Part shown: piece by piece, positions 38,077 through 47,009 of the stretch
How the letters are laid out: each line of letters begins with the position of its first letter
Position numbering within the stretch: the first letter of the stretch is position 1
DNA from: Rhodobacterales bacterium
Lineage (GTDB): Bacteria; Pseudomonadota; Alphaproteobacteria; Rhodobacterales; Rhodobacteraceae
Assembly (NCBI GenBank): GCA_002747035.1
Contig: PDRZ01000023.1
Coordinates: 23,575 to 87,574, forward strand
Direction: 5' to 3'
DNA length: 64,000 nucleotides
Made by a program: the position numbers and the translations under genes
Notes under the pieces: model-generated
Told to the model about the DNA's origin: nothing
The model's input: the letters and a program-made list of their open reading frames with translations, nothing else
Databases searched by the model: none

Positions 38077-38769
38077 ATGACCATCACCACTGCTGTTTTC
38101 GACGCCTATGGCACGCTGTTTGACGTCACCGCCGCCGCGCGCGAAGCGGCGGGCGATCCCGGTTTTGCTGAAGCTGAACTTGCCGACACGTGGCTCAAGC
38201 TGGCGACGGACTGGCGCGCCAAACAGCTGGAATACACCTGGTTGCGCGCCGTCACAGGCGATCACACCGATTTCTGGACCGTCACCCAAAACGCTCTGGA
38301 CTGGGCATTGGAGGCGTCGGCGCTTGACGGCAACCCGGCCTTGCGCGACCGCTTGCTCCAGCTTTATTGGGCGCTTTCGGCCTTTGACGAAGTCCCGGCC
38401 ATGCTCTTTGCCCTGAAATCCATGGGGCTGAACACCGCGATCCTGTCCAATGGCTCTCCGGATATGCTGTCGGGCGCTGTGACCTCTGCCGGGATCGGTG
38501 ATGTGCTGGACGATGTGCTCTCGGTCGAATCCGTGGGTGTCTTCAAACCGGATGCCCGGGTCTATGACCTTGTCGGGCAACGGTTTGGCTGTGCGCCTCC
38601 CGAAATTCTGTTCGTCTCCTCCAACGGCTGGGACGCGGGCTGTGCGGCGGCCTACGGGTTCCGCACGGTCTGGGTTAACCGCACGGGTCTGCCCATGGAT
38701 CGACTGCACGGCACCCCGGATACCGTCTTGTCCGACCTCACCTCTGTCCCCGCACTTTGCCACGAGTGA
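38077..38769 (+). CDS. Haloacid dehalogenase type II (HAD superfamily)
   Basis: A 230-residue HAD hydrolase of the L-2-haloacid dehalogenase subgroup: nucleophile Asp in FDAYGTLFDV, the LDWAL helix, ILSNGSPDML (the SNG motif), KPDARVYDLV and FVSSNGWDAGCAAAYGF with the SSN motif typical of true dehalogenases. It would convert L-2-haloacids to D-2-hydroxyacids by hydrolysis. GAGGAGA precedes the ATG. It begins a plus-strand run of catabolic genes; the next gene starts four bases after its stop. Confidence 0.92.
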   Translation: MTITTAVFDAYGTLFDVTAAAREAAGDPGFAEAELADTWLKLATDWRAKQLEYTWLRAVTGDHTDFWTVTQNALDWALEASALDGNPALRDRLLQLYWALSAFDEVPAMLFALKSMGLNTAILSNGSPDMLSGAVTSAGIGDVLDDVLSVESVGVFKPDARVYDLVGQRFGCAPPEILFVSSNGWDAGCAAAYGFRTVWVNRTGLPMDRLHGTPDTVLSDLTSVPALCHE

Positions 38770-38773
38770 TTTC

Positions 38774-39592
38774 ATGCCCACATTCACCACCTCCGACAAC
38801 ATCACCTTGCATTACACCGACGAAGGGGCGGGCCTCCCCCTGCTCTGTCTTGCCGGTTTGACCCGGGACGGGCGCGATTTTGATTTCGTCGCTCCGCATT
38901 TGACAGGCATCCGCCTGATCCGGCTTGACTACCGGGGGCGCGGGCAATCCCAATGGGCTGACTGGTCCACCTATACACTGCCCGTTGAAACCCGGGACGT
39001 GATTGAATTGCTTGATCATCTCGGTCTGGACAAGGTCGCGATCCTTGGCACGTCTCGCGGCGGGCTGATCGCCATGGGGCTGGCTGCGGCAATCCATGAT
39101 CGCCTGCTGGGCGTCGCGCTCAACGATGTGGGACCTGAAATCGCCCCCGAAGGGTTGGAAGGGATCTATACCTATATCGGCCGCAACCCCTCTTACAAAA
39201 CGCTAGAGGCTCTGCTGGAGGTCTGGCCCGACGCCATATCGGGCTTTGCCAATGTCCCAACCAGCCGTTATCGCGCTGAAATTTCCCGGCTTTACAACGA
39301 AACCGACGCAGGGCTGGAGATCACATACGATCCGGCCTTGCGCGATGCGGTGCTGGCCACGCGGGATCAACCATTGCCCGATCTCTGGCCCTTTTTTGAC
39401 GCGCTGGCCGGGTTGCCGCTGGCCGTCATCCGGGGGGAAAACTCCAATCTCCTGCTGCAATCGACCTTCCAGGAAATGCAGCGCCGCCGCCCCGACATGA
39501 TTGCCGCAACCGTACCGGACCGGGGCCACATTCCCTATCTGGATGAACCCGAATCCCTTACCGCCCTTCACGCATGGATCAATAACCTATGA
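38774..39592 (+). CDS. Alpha/beta-fold hydrolase
   Basis: A 272-residue serine hydrolase. The nucleophile elbow is LGTSRGGLIA (Ser94), with the oxyanion region CLAGLTRDGRDF and the catalytic His in PDRGHIPYLDEP near the C-terminus. The substrate is unknown. It is spaced four bases from the HAD gene and overlaps the next ATG (ATGA), so the three genes are probably coupled. An ester or lactone related to the neighbouring steps is a reasonable guess only. Confidence 0.92.
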   Translation: MPTFTTSDNITLHYTDEGAGLPLLCLAGLTRDGRDFDFVAPHLTGIRLIRLDYRGRGQSQWADWSTYTLPVETRDVIELLDHLGLDKVAILGTSRGGLIAMGLAAAIHDRLLGVALNDVGPEIAPEGLEGIYTYIGRNPSYKTLEALLEVWPDAISGFANVPTSRYRAEISRLYNETDAGLEITYDPALRDAVLATRDQPLPDLWPFFDALAGLPLAVIRGENSNLLLQSTFQEMQRRRPDMIAATVPDRGHIPYLDEPESLTALHAWINNL

Positions 39593-40572
39593 ATATCGAC
39601 ATGATACGCGCTGCCGCCGACCGGCTTGACGGCCATGTCCGGCACACGCCGCTTTTGTCTTCCCCCTTTCTGGATGACATCGCGGGGCGGCGCATTCTGG
39701 TCAAAGCAGAATGCCTTCAGCATACCGGCAGCTTCAAGTTTCGCGGCGGCTGGTCCACCCTCTCGGCCCTGGACCCGGATATCCGCGCGCGCGGTGTCAT
39801 CGCGTTTTCAAGCGGCAACCACGCCCAGGGCGTTGCCCATGCGGCCACCCAACACGGGGTGCCTTGCGTGATCGTCATGCCCAAAGACGCTCCTCGGCTC
39901 AAAATTGACAACACCCGCGCGCTTGGGGCCGAGGTGGTCCTTTACGACCGCGCCGGCAATGAAAGCCGCGAAGAGCTGGGGGCCCATCTCGCCCAGACCC
40001 GTGGGCTTTACCTTATTCACCCCTATAACGACCCGCTGGTGATCGCCGGGCAAGGCACCTGTGGGTTGGAAATCGCGCATCAGGCAGCAGAGCAAGGCAT
40101 CACACAGGCCGAAGTTCTGGTCAACTGCGGAGGCGGCGGGCTCACCTCAGGCGTGGCTCTCGCGCTGGAAACAGACGCCCCGAACATGCGCGTCCGCCCG
40201 GTGGAGCCGGAAGGATTTGACGACGTCACCCGCTCGCTTGTCAGCGGTGCGCGCGAACAGAACGCCACCCAATCCGGCGGGCTGGCCGATGCGATCCTGA
40301 CGCCCAGCCCGGGGGAAAACACCTTTCCCATCATGCACCGCCTGTGTGGGCCGGGGGTGGTGGTTGACGACAATGACATCCTGCGCGCCATGGCGCTGGC
40401 TTTCCTGCGCCTTAAAATCGTGCTGGAACCGGGCGGGGCCGCATCCCTTGCCGCCGCGCTTTTTCACGGAAACGCGCTGGCGGGGGATACCGCGATCTGT
40501 ATCGCCACAGGCGGAAATGTCGACCCGGCGGTCTTCGCCCGCGCGCTCGCCACGCTTGAAACGTCTCAATGA
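39589..40572 (+). CDS. Threonine dehydratase / serine racemase-like PLP enzyme
   Basis: A 327-residue fold-type II PLP enzyme. The cofactor lysine is Lys50 in GSFKFRGG; SSGNHAQGVA and the phosphate-binding VNCGGGGLTSG loop follow. There is no C-terminal ACT-like regulatory domain, so it is the short, catabolic type of threonine/serine dehydratase, or a hydroxyaspartate dehydratase or serine racemase. Its ATG overlaps the preceding stop. The enzyme would supply 2-oxobutyrate or pyruvate. Confidence 0.9.
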   Translation: MNIDMIRAAADRLDGHVRHTPLLSSPFLDDIAGRRILVKAECLQHTGSFKFRGGWSTLSALDPDIRARGVIAFSSGNHAQGVAHAATQHGVPCVIVMPKDAPRLKIDNTRALGAEVVLYDRAGNESREELGAHLAQTRGLYLIHPYNDPLVIAGQGTCGLEIAHQAAEQGITQAEVLVNCGGGGLTSGVALALETDAPNMRVRPVEPEGFDDVTRSLVSGAREQNATQSGGLADAILTPSPGENTFPIMHRLCGPGVVVDDNDILRAMALAFLRLKIVLEPGGAASLAAALFHGNALAGDTAICIATGGNVDPAVFARALATLETSQ

Positions 40573-40659
40573 CGCGTCGCGGTGCAGCACATGCAAACAA
40601 AGTGTGCGGTAGCACGCCTTTGGATCACCTCCACCGCGCGCCAGCAAAAGGACCCCAGG

Positions 40660-41859
40660 ATGACCCGTTTCACGATTGCCTCCTTCAACGTCAAGAACCT
40701 GATTGGCCCGGATCAGGAATTCTATGAATTCTTGACCTACACGCCCGAAGAATACGCCTGGAAAAAGGCCTGGATGGCAGATCAGATCCTGTCGCTGGAC
40801 GCCGATATCATCGGGTTTCAAGAGATTTTCGAAGAAAGCGCCCTGCGCGATTGTCTCGACGAAGCGGACAGGCGCGGAGAGGCGCTGAACCAATCCGCCC
40901 TGCCGGATGTCTCCAAAAGCTATCGGAAAAAGGCGATCTTTCGCAAACTCGCCTATACCCCCTATCGTGATGCCGCGCTGGCCTTTGCCCCCAACGTGAA
41001 TGACGGCGCGCCCGGGCACCGTCGCCCCGGGCTGGCCATCCTGTCGCGCAAAGGGTTTTCCGAACCCCCTGAAGTCATTCAACAACTCGACCCCCCTCTT
41101 CAGATCCCGCTACAGGAACTCGGTGGCGATGATGCGGGTCACTATACCGTCACCCGCCTGTCCCGCCCGATCCTCAAGGCCCGGATTCCCGTGGGCGGCA
41201 CTGTGATCACGGTGTTCAACTGTCACCTCAAATCCAAGCTGGGCGAATTCATCAAACCCGCCGACGCGCCCTTTGCGCCGGAAAGCGACCTGACCCATTA
41301 CAAACCCGCCGACCGCGCCATCGGTGCCCTGCGCGCCGCCCTGCGCCGCATGGCCGAAGCCTGGGTTCTGCGCCGCGCCATCCTGACCGAGCTGGATCAG
41401 GGCCACCCGGTCATGGTGCTGGGCGATTTCAACGATGGCGAACATGCGGTCAGCTCGGAAATCATCTCGGGCGAGGCCCCGTTCAGAAATTATGCCTGGA
41501 TGCTGCGTCATGATGCCAAACACGCCAATGACCGCTATTCCCGCGAAGACGCCAAACAGATTGCCGAAAATGTCGAACGCGTCCGCCTGCATTCGGCGGA
41601 AAAACTCTTTGTCCGCAAATCCCTGCGCGACATGGTCTATACGGCAGCGTTTGGTGGCGTCTATGAAAGCATAGATCAAATCTACATGTCCCGTCACTTC
41701 CTGCCCGAGTATAAAAACAAGATCGCAGAGATGGAGTATTTCAGCGTGCTGAACGACCACCTGACTGACGGCTCCCACGCTGAAGCCCCCTATAACAAAC
41801 TGGCCTCAGATCACGGGCAGATCATGGCCCATATGATCATCACCGAAAACGAGAACTAA
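40660..41859 (+). CDS. Endonuclease/exonuclease/phosphatase family protein
   Basis: A 399-residue EEP-fold protein with the metal and catalytic residues in place: SFNVKNL, GFQEIFEE (metal glutamate), FNCHLKSK, LGDFNDGE and SDHGQIMA. It has no signal peptide, so it is probably cytosolic. The family includes nucleases and phosphoesterases; the substrate is not known. The start follows AGGACCCCAGG. It is 87 bases after the PLP enzyme gene and 15 bases before pcaD. Confidence 0.9.
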   Translation: MTRFTIASFNVKNLIGPDQEFYEFLTYTPEEYAWKKAWMADQILSLDADIIGFQEIFEESALRDCLDEADRRGEALNQSALPDVSKSYRKKAIFRKLAYTPYRDAALAFAPNVNDGAPGHRRPGLAILSRKGFSEPPEVIQQLDPPLQIPLQELGGDDAGHYTVTRLSRPILKARIPVGGTVITVFNCHLKSKLGEFIKPADAPFAPESDLTHYKPADRAIGALRAALRRMAEAWVLRRAILTELDQGHPVMVLGDFNDGEHAVSSEIISGEAPFRNYAWMLRHDAKHANDRYSREDAKQIAENVERVRLHSAEKLFVRKSLRDMVYTAAFGGVYESIDQIYMSRHFLPEYKNKIAEMEYFSVLNDHLTDGSHAEAPYNKLASDHGQIMAHMIITENEN

Positions 41860-41874
41860 AGAAGGCGCGCCCCC

Positions 41875-42666
41875 ATGCTGATGGCCAATCTTGACGGAGT
41901 AAAGCTCCACTATCCTATCGACGGCGACCCGGATGGCGCACCGGTGGTGTTTGCCAATTCCCTCGGCACCGACCTGCGACTCTGGGACCAGATCGTGCCC
42001 CTGTTGCCCACGGGATTGAAACTTGTGCGCTATGACAAACGTGGACACGGGCTTTCGGATGTGACGCCCGCGCCCTATTCCATGGGAACGCTGGTGCGCG
42101 ACACCGAGCGGCTGTTGGATCATCTCGACATCCGCGACTGTGTCTTCGTGGGGCTTTCCATCGGCGGCATGATCGCCCAGGGGCTGGCGGTCAAGCGCCT
42201 GGACCAGGTGCGCGCACTGGTGCTGTCCAACACGGCGGCCAAAATCGGCCAACCGGCGATGTGGGCAGACCGGATCGACGCCGTACGAAAAGGCGGGGTC
42301 AAGGCGCTGGCAGAGGCCACCATGGACCGCTGGTTCTCCCGGGATTTCCACAAAGCCGACGCGCTGAGGGCGTGGTATAACATGATGGTGCGCCAACCTG
42401 TCGAAGGCTATCTGGGCTGTGCCGCAGCCATCTCGGGCACGGATTTTTACACCCCCACTTCCGGCCTGCGCCTTCCCGTGCTGGGCATCGCCGGATCCGA
42501 GGACGGATCGACCCCGCCCGACCTTGTCCGCGAAACCACCGATCTGGTGCCGGGAAGCCGGTTTCACCTGATCCGCCGCGCCGGGCACCTGCCCTGCGTG
42601 GAAAAACCCGGGGAATACGCCGAAACCCTCACCGGCTTTCTGCGCGACATCGGCCACCTTTCGTGA
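41875..42666 (+). CDS. pcaD: 3-oxoadipate enol-lactonase
   Basis: Hydrolyses 3-oxoadipate enol-lactone to 3-oxoadipate in the beta-ketoadipate pathway. The 263-residue alpha/beta hydrolase has Ser95 in GLSIGGMIA, FANSLGTDLRLWD, YDKRGHGLSD and the catalytic His in RRAGHLPCVEKP, all closely PcaD-like. No other pca genes are in the window, so it is either an isolated copy or acts on another lactone. Its ATG pair (41875 and 41881) leaves a two-codon uncertainty. Confidence 0.88.
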   Translation: MLMANLDGVKLHYPIDGDPDGAPVVFANSLGTDLRLWDQIVPLLPTGLKLVRYDKRGHGLSDVTPAPYSMGTLVRDTERLLDHLDIRDCVFVGLSIGGMIAQGLAVKRLDQVRALVLSNTAAKIGQPAMWADRIDAVRKGGVKALAEATMDRWFSRDFHKADALRAWYNMMVRQPVEGYLGCAAAISGTDFYTPTSGLRLPVLGIAGSEDGSTPPDLVRETTDLVPGSRFHLIRRAGHLPCVEKPGEYAETLTGFLRDIGHLS

Positions 42667-42838
42667 CAATGGCGCGTGTGATGAACCAGCGAGACCGCCT
42701 GTAAGGGCGGACGAGCGTGCCAGCATCTCCCTTTTCACCCAAAATGACCCGCGATCATATCGCTCCGCCTTTTGAACCACAAACCAATGCCCTATATCGG
42801 GGCGACACCCGTCCAAACGACACCTGTCCAAACCTGCG

Positions 42839-44059
42839 ATGGCCACGCTTATGCCCAACCGCCTGCCCCTGATCTTCATCGTGATGACCGTGGTGATCGA
42901 CGCCATGGGGGTGGGATTGATCATGCCGGTCATGCCGGCGCTGATCCGTGAAGTTCAGGGAGGAGACCTGGCCAACGCCGCCATCTGGGGCGGCATTCTG
43001 TCCACAGCCTTCGCCGTGATGCAGTTTCTGTTTGGACCGGTCATCGGTGCGCTCTCGGATCGATATGGTCGTCGCCCCGTGCTGCTGGTGTCGTTGGCGG
43101 CCATGGCGGCGGATTACGTGATCATGGCCCTGGCCGGGTCAATCTGGCTGTTGCTGGCGGGGCGTATCCTCGGTGGCATCACCGCCGCCACCCACTCCAC
43201 CGCCAACGCCTATGTCGCCGATATCTCGGAACCCCACCAAAAGGCTGCGCGCTTCGGCCTTGTGGGCGCAGGATTCGGGATCGGCTTCGTCCTCGGCCCC
43301 GTGCTTGGCGGCATCCTGGCCGAATATGGCACCCGAGCCCCCTTCTGGGCGGCGGCCATCCTGTCGCTGGCCAACGCCACCTTTGGCTATTTCGTGCTGC
43401 ACGAAACCGTGACGGATAAAATACGCCGGGCTTTCACATGGAAACGCGCCAACCCCTTTGGCGCTCTGCGCGCAATCACCCATTTCCCCGGACTTGGCCC
43501 GCTGCTCACCGTCTATTTCGTCTTTCACGTGGCCACCTATGTCTATCCGGCGGTCTGGGCCTTTTTCCTCACGGAGCGGTTTCAGTGGCACGAAGGTATG
43601 ATCGGGTTCTCCCTCGGCCTTTACGGGCTGTTTTATGCGCTGGTCTCCGGGCTGCTTGTGCAGCCCTCAATCAGCTGGCTGGGCAATCGGCGCACCGTCG
43701 TGGCGGGGCTGGGGTTTGAAATCCTGTCCCTCGCGATCATCGCGGTGATCTCCAGCGGCACGCTGCTTCTTGTCATGATCCCCATCGCCGCGCTCGGATC
43801 GGTCGCCCAACCCGCCCTTCAAAGCCTCATGTCGCGCAATGTCGCCGCAAATTCACAGGGCGAACTCCAGGGTGTTTTGACCTCCATCAATTCTGTTGCA
43901 ATGATTCTGTCCCCCATTGCGATGACTCAAACCTTTGCCGCATTCACCCGGGACTCGGCCCCCCTCTACCTGCCCGGCGCCCCCTTCCTGTTGGCGATGC
44001 TGCTCATGATCGGTGCCCTTGCGCTTTACCTGCGAAGTTCCGCTTCGTCACCGGACTGA
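42839..44059 (+). CDS. MFS transporter, TCR/Tet family
   Basis: A 406-residue, 12-helix major facilitator. The family motif between helices 2 and 3 is GALSDRYGRRPVLL, and motif C-like GAGFGIGFVLGPVLGG is in helix 5, which marks drug:proton antiporters of the TetA type. Many such genes in environmental alphaproteobacteria are not resistance determinants; the substrate is unknown. A 172-base spacer with a CCGCC/GGCGG hairpin separates it from pcaD. Confidence 0.92.
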   Translation: MATLMPNRLPLIFIVMTVVIDAMGVGLIMPVMPALIREVQGGDLANAAIWGGILSTAFAVMQFLFGPVIGALSDRYGRRPVLLVSLAAMAADYVIMALAGSIWLLLAGRILGGITAATHSTANAYVADISEPHQKAARFGLVGAGFGIGFVLGPVLGGILAEYGTRAPFWAAAILSLANATFGYFVLHETVTDKIRRAFTWKRANPFGALRAITHFPGLGPLLTVYFVFHVATYVYPAVWAFFLTERFQWHEGMIGFSLGLYGLFYALVSGLLVQPSISWLGNRRTVVAGLGFEILSLAIIAVISSGTLLLVMIPIAALGSVAQPALQSLMSRNVAANSQGELQGVLTSINSVAMILSPIAMTQTFAAFTRDSAPLYLPGAPFLLAMLLMIGALALYLRSSASSPD

Positions 44060-44143
44060 ACACGCCGCCCCGCATGTCATTTTCTGACTTGCCCGGATTG
44101 CCGCGCTGCGCCACGCTCCTCTCCAAAAGGGAGACACCTGCCA

Positions 44144-45226
44144 ATGCCAAAAATCAAAGCCGCCGTATGCCACGAATTCGGCCAACCGCTCTGTATCGAA
44201 ACGGTAGAACTGCGTGCCCCGGGCATGGGCGAAATCGAGGTGACGCTGGACGCCGTCGCCATCTGTCATTCCGACATTTCCTACGCCGATGGGGCTTGGG
44301 GCGGATCGCTTCCGGCCGTATATGGCCACGAAGCGGCGGGACGCATCACCGCCCTTGGCAACGGGGTGCGGGGATTTACGGAAGGTGACAGCGTGGTTGT
44401 CACCCTGATCCGTGCCTGTGGCACCTGCCCCTCCTGTGCGGGGGGTGCCCCGGTCATCTGTGAAACGCCCTATGACGGGGACAAGGGCCCTCTGTCCATG
44501 CCCGACGGAAGCACACTGCATCAGGCGATGGCCTGTGGTGCCTTTGCCGAAAAGGTGGTGGTAGATCAAAGCCAGATCGTGAAAATTCCCGATGATATGG
44601 CCAAGGACGTGGCCGCGCTGATCTCTTGCGGCGTGATCACCGGCGTCGGCGCGGTGGTCAATGCCGCAGGCCTGCGCGCGGGTCAGGACGTGGTGGTAAT
44701 CGGTGCGGGCGGTGTCGGGCTTAACGCGATCCAGGGCGCACGCATCGCCGGGGCCCGGCGTATCATCGCCGTGGACATGAGCAATGAAAAACTGGACATC
44801 GCCCGCGAATTCGGCGCCACCGACGGCGTGCTGGCCACCGAAAAATCCCCGTGGCGCCATGCGATCAAGGCGATGGGACGCGGCGCAGACGCCGTATTCG
44901 TCACCGTCGGTGCGATCCCAGCCTACCAGGACGCGCCACGCTATCTTGGGCGTGGCGGCAAGATGGTGCTGGTCGGAATGCCCCATTCCGGGGCCAGGGC
45001 AGAATACGAACCCGTGATCCTTGCCGCTGTGGGTCAGGGCATGGTGGGGTCCAAAATGGGCGATGTGGTCATTCAACGCGACATCCCCTGGATGATCGAC
45101 CTCTATCAGCAGGGGCGGCTGAAACTGGACGAACTGATTTCAAACCGGTGGTCTCTGGAGCAGATCAACGAAGCCATCGCCGACACCAAAACCGGCAGCG
45201 CCCGGCGCAACGTCATCCTGTTCTGA
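44144..45226 (+). CDS. Zinc-dependent alcohol dehydrogenase (MDR family)
   Basis: A 360-residue medium-chain dehydrogenase with both zinc sites. Catalytic-zinc ligands are Cys41 and His61-Glu62; the structural zinc is held by Cys92, Cys95, Cys98 and Cys106. The NAD-binding loop is VVIGAGGVGLNAI. The closest general type is the S-(hydroxymethyl)glutathione/benzyl-alcohol group, though the substrate is not certain. AAAAGGGAGA precedes the start. It is the last of the plus-strand catabolic series. Confidence 0.92.
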   Translation: MPKIKAAVCHEFGQPLCIETVELRAPGMGEIEVTLDAVAICHSDISYADGAWGGSLPAVYGHEAAGRITALGNGVRGFTEGDSVVVTLIRACGTCPSCAGGAPVICETPYDGDKGPLSMPDGSTLHQAMACGAFAEKVVVDQSQIVKIPDDMAKDVAALISCGVITGVGAVVNAAGLRAGQDVVVIGAGGVGLNAIQGARIAGARRIIAVDMSNEKLDIAREFGATDGVLATEKSPWRHAIKAMGRGADAVFVTVGAIPAYQDAPRYLGRGGKMVLVGMPHSGARAEYEPVILAAVGQGMVGSKMGDVVIQRDIPWMIDLYQQGRLKLDELISNRWSLEQINEAIADTKTGSARRNVILF

Positions 45227-45394
45227 CCCGGAGGCCCTTGGTGCAGGCGCAACCGACGCTGCTTGAAAACGGCCAAATCCCGCAAATCGACGGGGCACGG
45301 CTCCACGCGACCTGTCCATATGCGAGGCAAGCGTGTGCGCCGACGAGTTGACCGTGACCTTCGCGCCCGGAAGCATCAGCGCAAAATCAGAGAC

Positions 45395-45480
45395 TAAAAC
45401 GTTCGTCCTTTAACCTGAGACAGAGAAAAGGGCGGCGTACCCGCAACCAAGCACTGACCTCGCACATTTGTTTCTTGCAT
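45395..45480 (-). repeat. Diverged inverted copy of the 70-base module
   Basis: On the plus strand it reads TAAAACGTTCGTCCTTTAAC, then CTGAGACAG and, further on, CGCACATTTGTTTC. That is the reverse complement of the module at 45976-46045 with substitutions and a changed middle. It lies in the 287-base gap between the alcohol dehydrogenase and the ArsR-family regulator. Confidence 0.6.
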
Positions 45481-45513
45481 GTTAGACCATAATCAAATCA
45501 GAATTGGTTTAAT

Positions 45514-45870
45514 ATGAACGCGCAAGACGAAACGCCCCCCGCCCCCCCCGCCGAAATGGCGCGCAGTGCCCAGACGGCTGCGGCCTATCTCAAAACGCTC
45601 GCCCATGAAGGACGGTTGATGATCCTCTGCCATTTGGGATCAGGTGAAAAATCCGTGGGGGAACTGGAAAACCTGCTGGACATACGTCAGGCCGCAGTGT
45701 CGCAGATGCTGGCGCGTCTGCGGGACGAAGGACTGGTTTCAACCCGCCGGGATGGCAAAACCATCTATTATTCGCTGGCCGATCAAAGCACCTATGAGGT
45801 AATTTCGCTGCTTTACCGACTGTTTTGCAGCCCTGATGGGGGGTCTCAGGACAAAATCAGCTGTTCCTGA
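45514..45870 (+). CDS. ArsR-family persulfide-sensor repressor (SqrR/BigR-like)
   Basis: A 118-residue winged-helix repressor. It resembles SqrR and BigR, which sense reactive sulfur species by forming a disulfide or tetrasulfide between two cysteines. The equivalent cysteines are Cys39 (LMILCHLGSGEKSVGELE, here shortened to LMILCHLG) and Cys105 (YRLFCSP), 66 residues apart, the same spacing as Cys41 and Cys107 reported for Rhodobacter capsulatus SqrR. The recognition helix is IRQAAVSQMLARLR. The 33 bases before the ATG are AT-rich and could be an operator. No sulfide oxidation gene is adjacent; a rhodanese is 5 kb downstream. Confidence 0.88.
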   Translation: MNAQDETPPAPPAEMARSAQTAAAYLKTLAHEGRLMILCHLGSGEKSVGELENLLDIRQAAVSQMLARLRDEGLVSTRRDGKTIYYSLADQSTYEVISLLYRLFCSPDGGSQDKISCS

Positions 45871-45975
45871 CCCCTTTCTTTCCGCCACGGAATTCCCCAT
45901 CTCTGAACGCTGTTCAAACGAACCCGCGTGGAATGGGATCATGGCCGGAAAAATTCAAAAACGCCGCGCAGAATT

Positions 45976-46045
45976 GCGCGAAACACATAAATGTCGCGCG
46001 GCCTTCGCCCTTGTCCCTGTCTCAGGTTAAAGGTCGAACGCTTTA
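45976..46045 (+). repeat. 70-base module, second copy, ending at the stop codon of the next gene
   Basis: About 63 of 70 bases match 20939-21008. It ends CGCTTTA, which on the minus strand is TAAAGCG, and its first three minus-strand bases are the TAA stop of the complex I accessory gene. It lies between two convergent genes. Confidence 0.8.
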
Positions 46046-46354
46046 GTGGGTCCAGGGGCCGCGCCGGTTGGTGGCAAAGTTTTCGCCATAGCCACCCGGG
46101 CGGATATTCGGCTTGCGTTCATGTGGTTCGCACAGCACGGCCTCGATCCCATTCTCGCTGGCATATTCCAACGCCGCCTCCTTGCTGTGAAAGCGCAGCT
46201 TGACCTGAGACTGCGTATCACCGGAAGAGGTCCACCCCATCAACGGGTCAACTTCGCGCGCATGGTCAGGGGCATATTCCAGAACCCATTGATGCGTCTT
46301 GGCCATGCCCGAGGACATGGCGGTTTTTGCGGGCTTGTAGATACGCGCTGGCAT
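46043..46354 (-). CDS. NDUFS4-type complex I accessory subunit
   Basis: A 103-residue protein of the ETC_C1_NDUFS4 family ([60 protein letters not shown]). In mitochondria and alphaproteobacteria it is a peripheral subunit of NADH:ubiquinone oxidoreductase on the N-module side. A strong AAGGAGGAA precedes the ATG. It is a single gene away from the nuo operon, as is usual in this group. Its stop codon is the first three bases of a TAAAGCG element. Confidence 0.95.
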   Translation of the reverse strand: MPARIYKPAKTAMSSGMAKTHQWVLEYAPDHAREVDPLMGWTSSGDTQSQVKLRFHSKEAALEYASENGIEAVLCEPHERKPNIRPGGYGENFATNRRGPWTH

Positions 46355-47009
46355 AAATTCCTCCTTGGAGTCCCCCAGAGCTTTACCGAGTCTCGCCCCC
46401 CTTGGGCAAGAGTGAAAACAGCAACAAATGTGCGCAACAGGGTTCGGCAGGCAGACAAGCGTTGGCTGTCATCCGAAACGCGGGGAGCGAGGAGTGGGTA
46501 TGTGCGCCCCGGCGACAACCAAGCCTGCTGCTTGCCTCTTTCTAATACCAGTGACGCAAGGTAAAGCGCAATAACTATTGATCTGCGCACCGGTCAGCTT
46601 TTCGTGTGTTGCCCAACCCGGATTTCGGGCTGTTTTCATCTTGCGACAACTGATCGTCGGCCTCCCGATCCCACGGATCAATGCAATGATGCCGGGAACA
46701 CACCCCGAATGCCCAGGTATCGACAGATCACGCATACCGGGTTCCATGACAAGCCCGCTCAAGGGCGCGCCAACGCGTTGTCCGCCCGCCACAGGACCGC
46801 CACCTCTCATCAGGTGCCTTGGCGCAGCGTGCAATTCAAACACGGCAATACTTTGATAACAAATTTATTTTCCCGAAATCGGCCCGATCCCATTCATGCA
46901 CCAGGCCGCGATTTCGTTTTGGGCACATCCGCTGCCAAGCTTCCCCTTGAACAGGAACAAAAAGTGATCAACTCTTGGGCTTCCGACGTTTTTGCCTGCG
47001 AGTCGCGCC
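46355..47009. other. Intergenic region upstream of uvrB
   Basis: About 650 bases with no recognisable gene. Open frames on both strands (for instance 46578-46856 and 46604-47089 on plus, 46469-46843 on minus) show no domain, poor codon use and no ribosome site. It may be decayed DNA. The last 150 bases, which are AT-richer, should hold the uvrB promoter. Confidence 0.5.

Noticed and set aside
37869-38090. Peptide encoded in the 98-base repeat (MTLTQRDVETLRN)
   Set aside because: The second copy of the repeat has a stop codon in the same frame, so coding is not conserved; the hairpin is a better explanation.
46578-46856. Small frames in the spacer before uvrB
   Set aside because: No domain, no ribosome site and no support from neighbours; several frames on both strands overlap here.
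46949-46958. GAACAGGAAC upstream of uvrB as a LexA box
   Set aside because: The alphaproteobacterial LexA box needs GAAC-N7-GAAC; here the gap is two bases.
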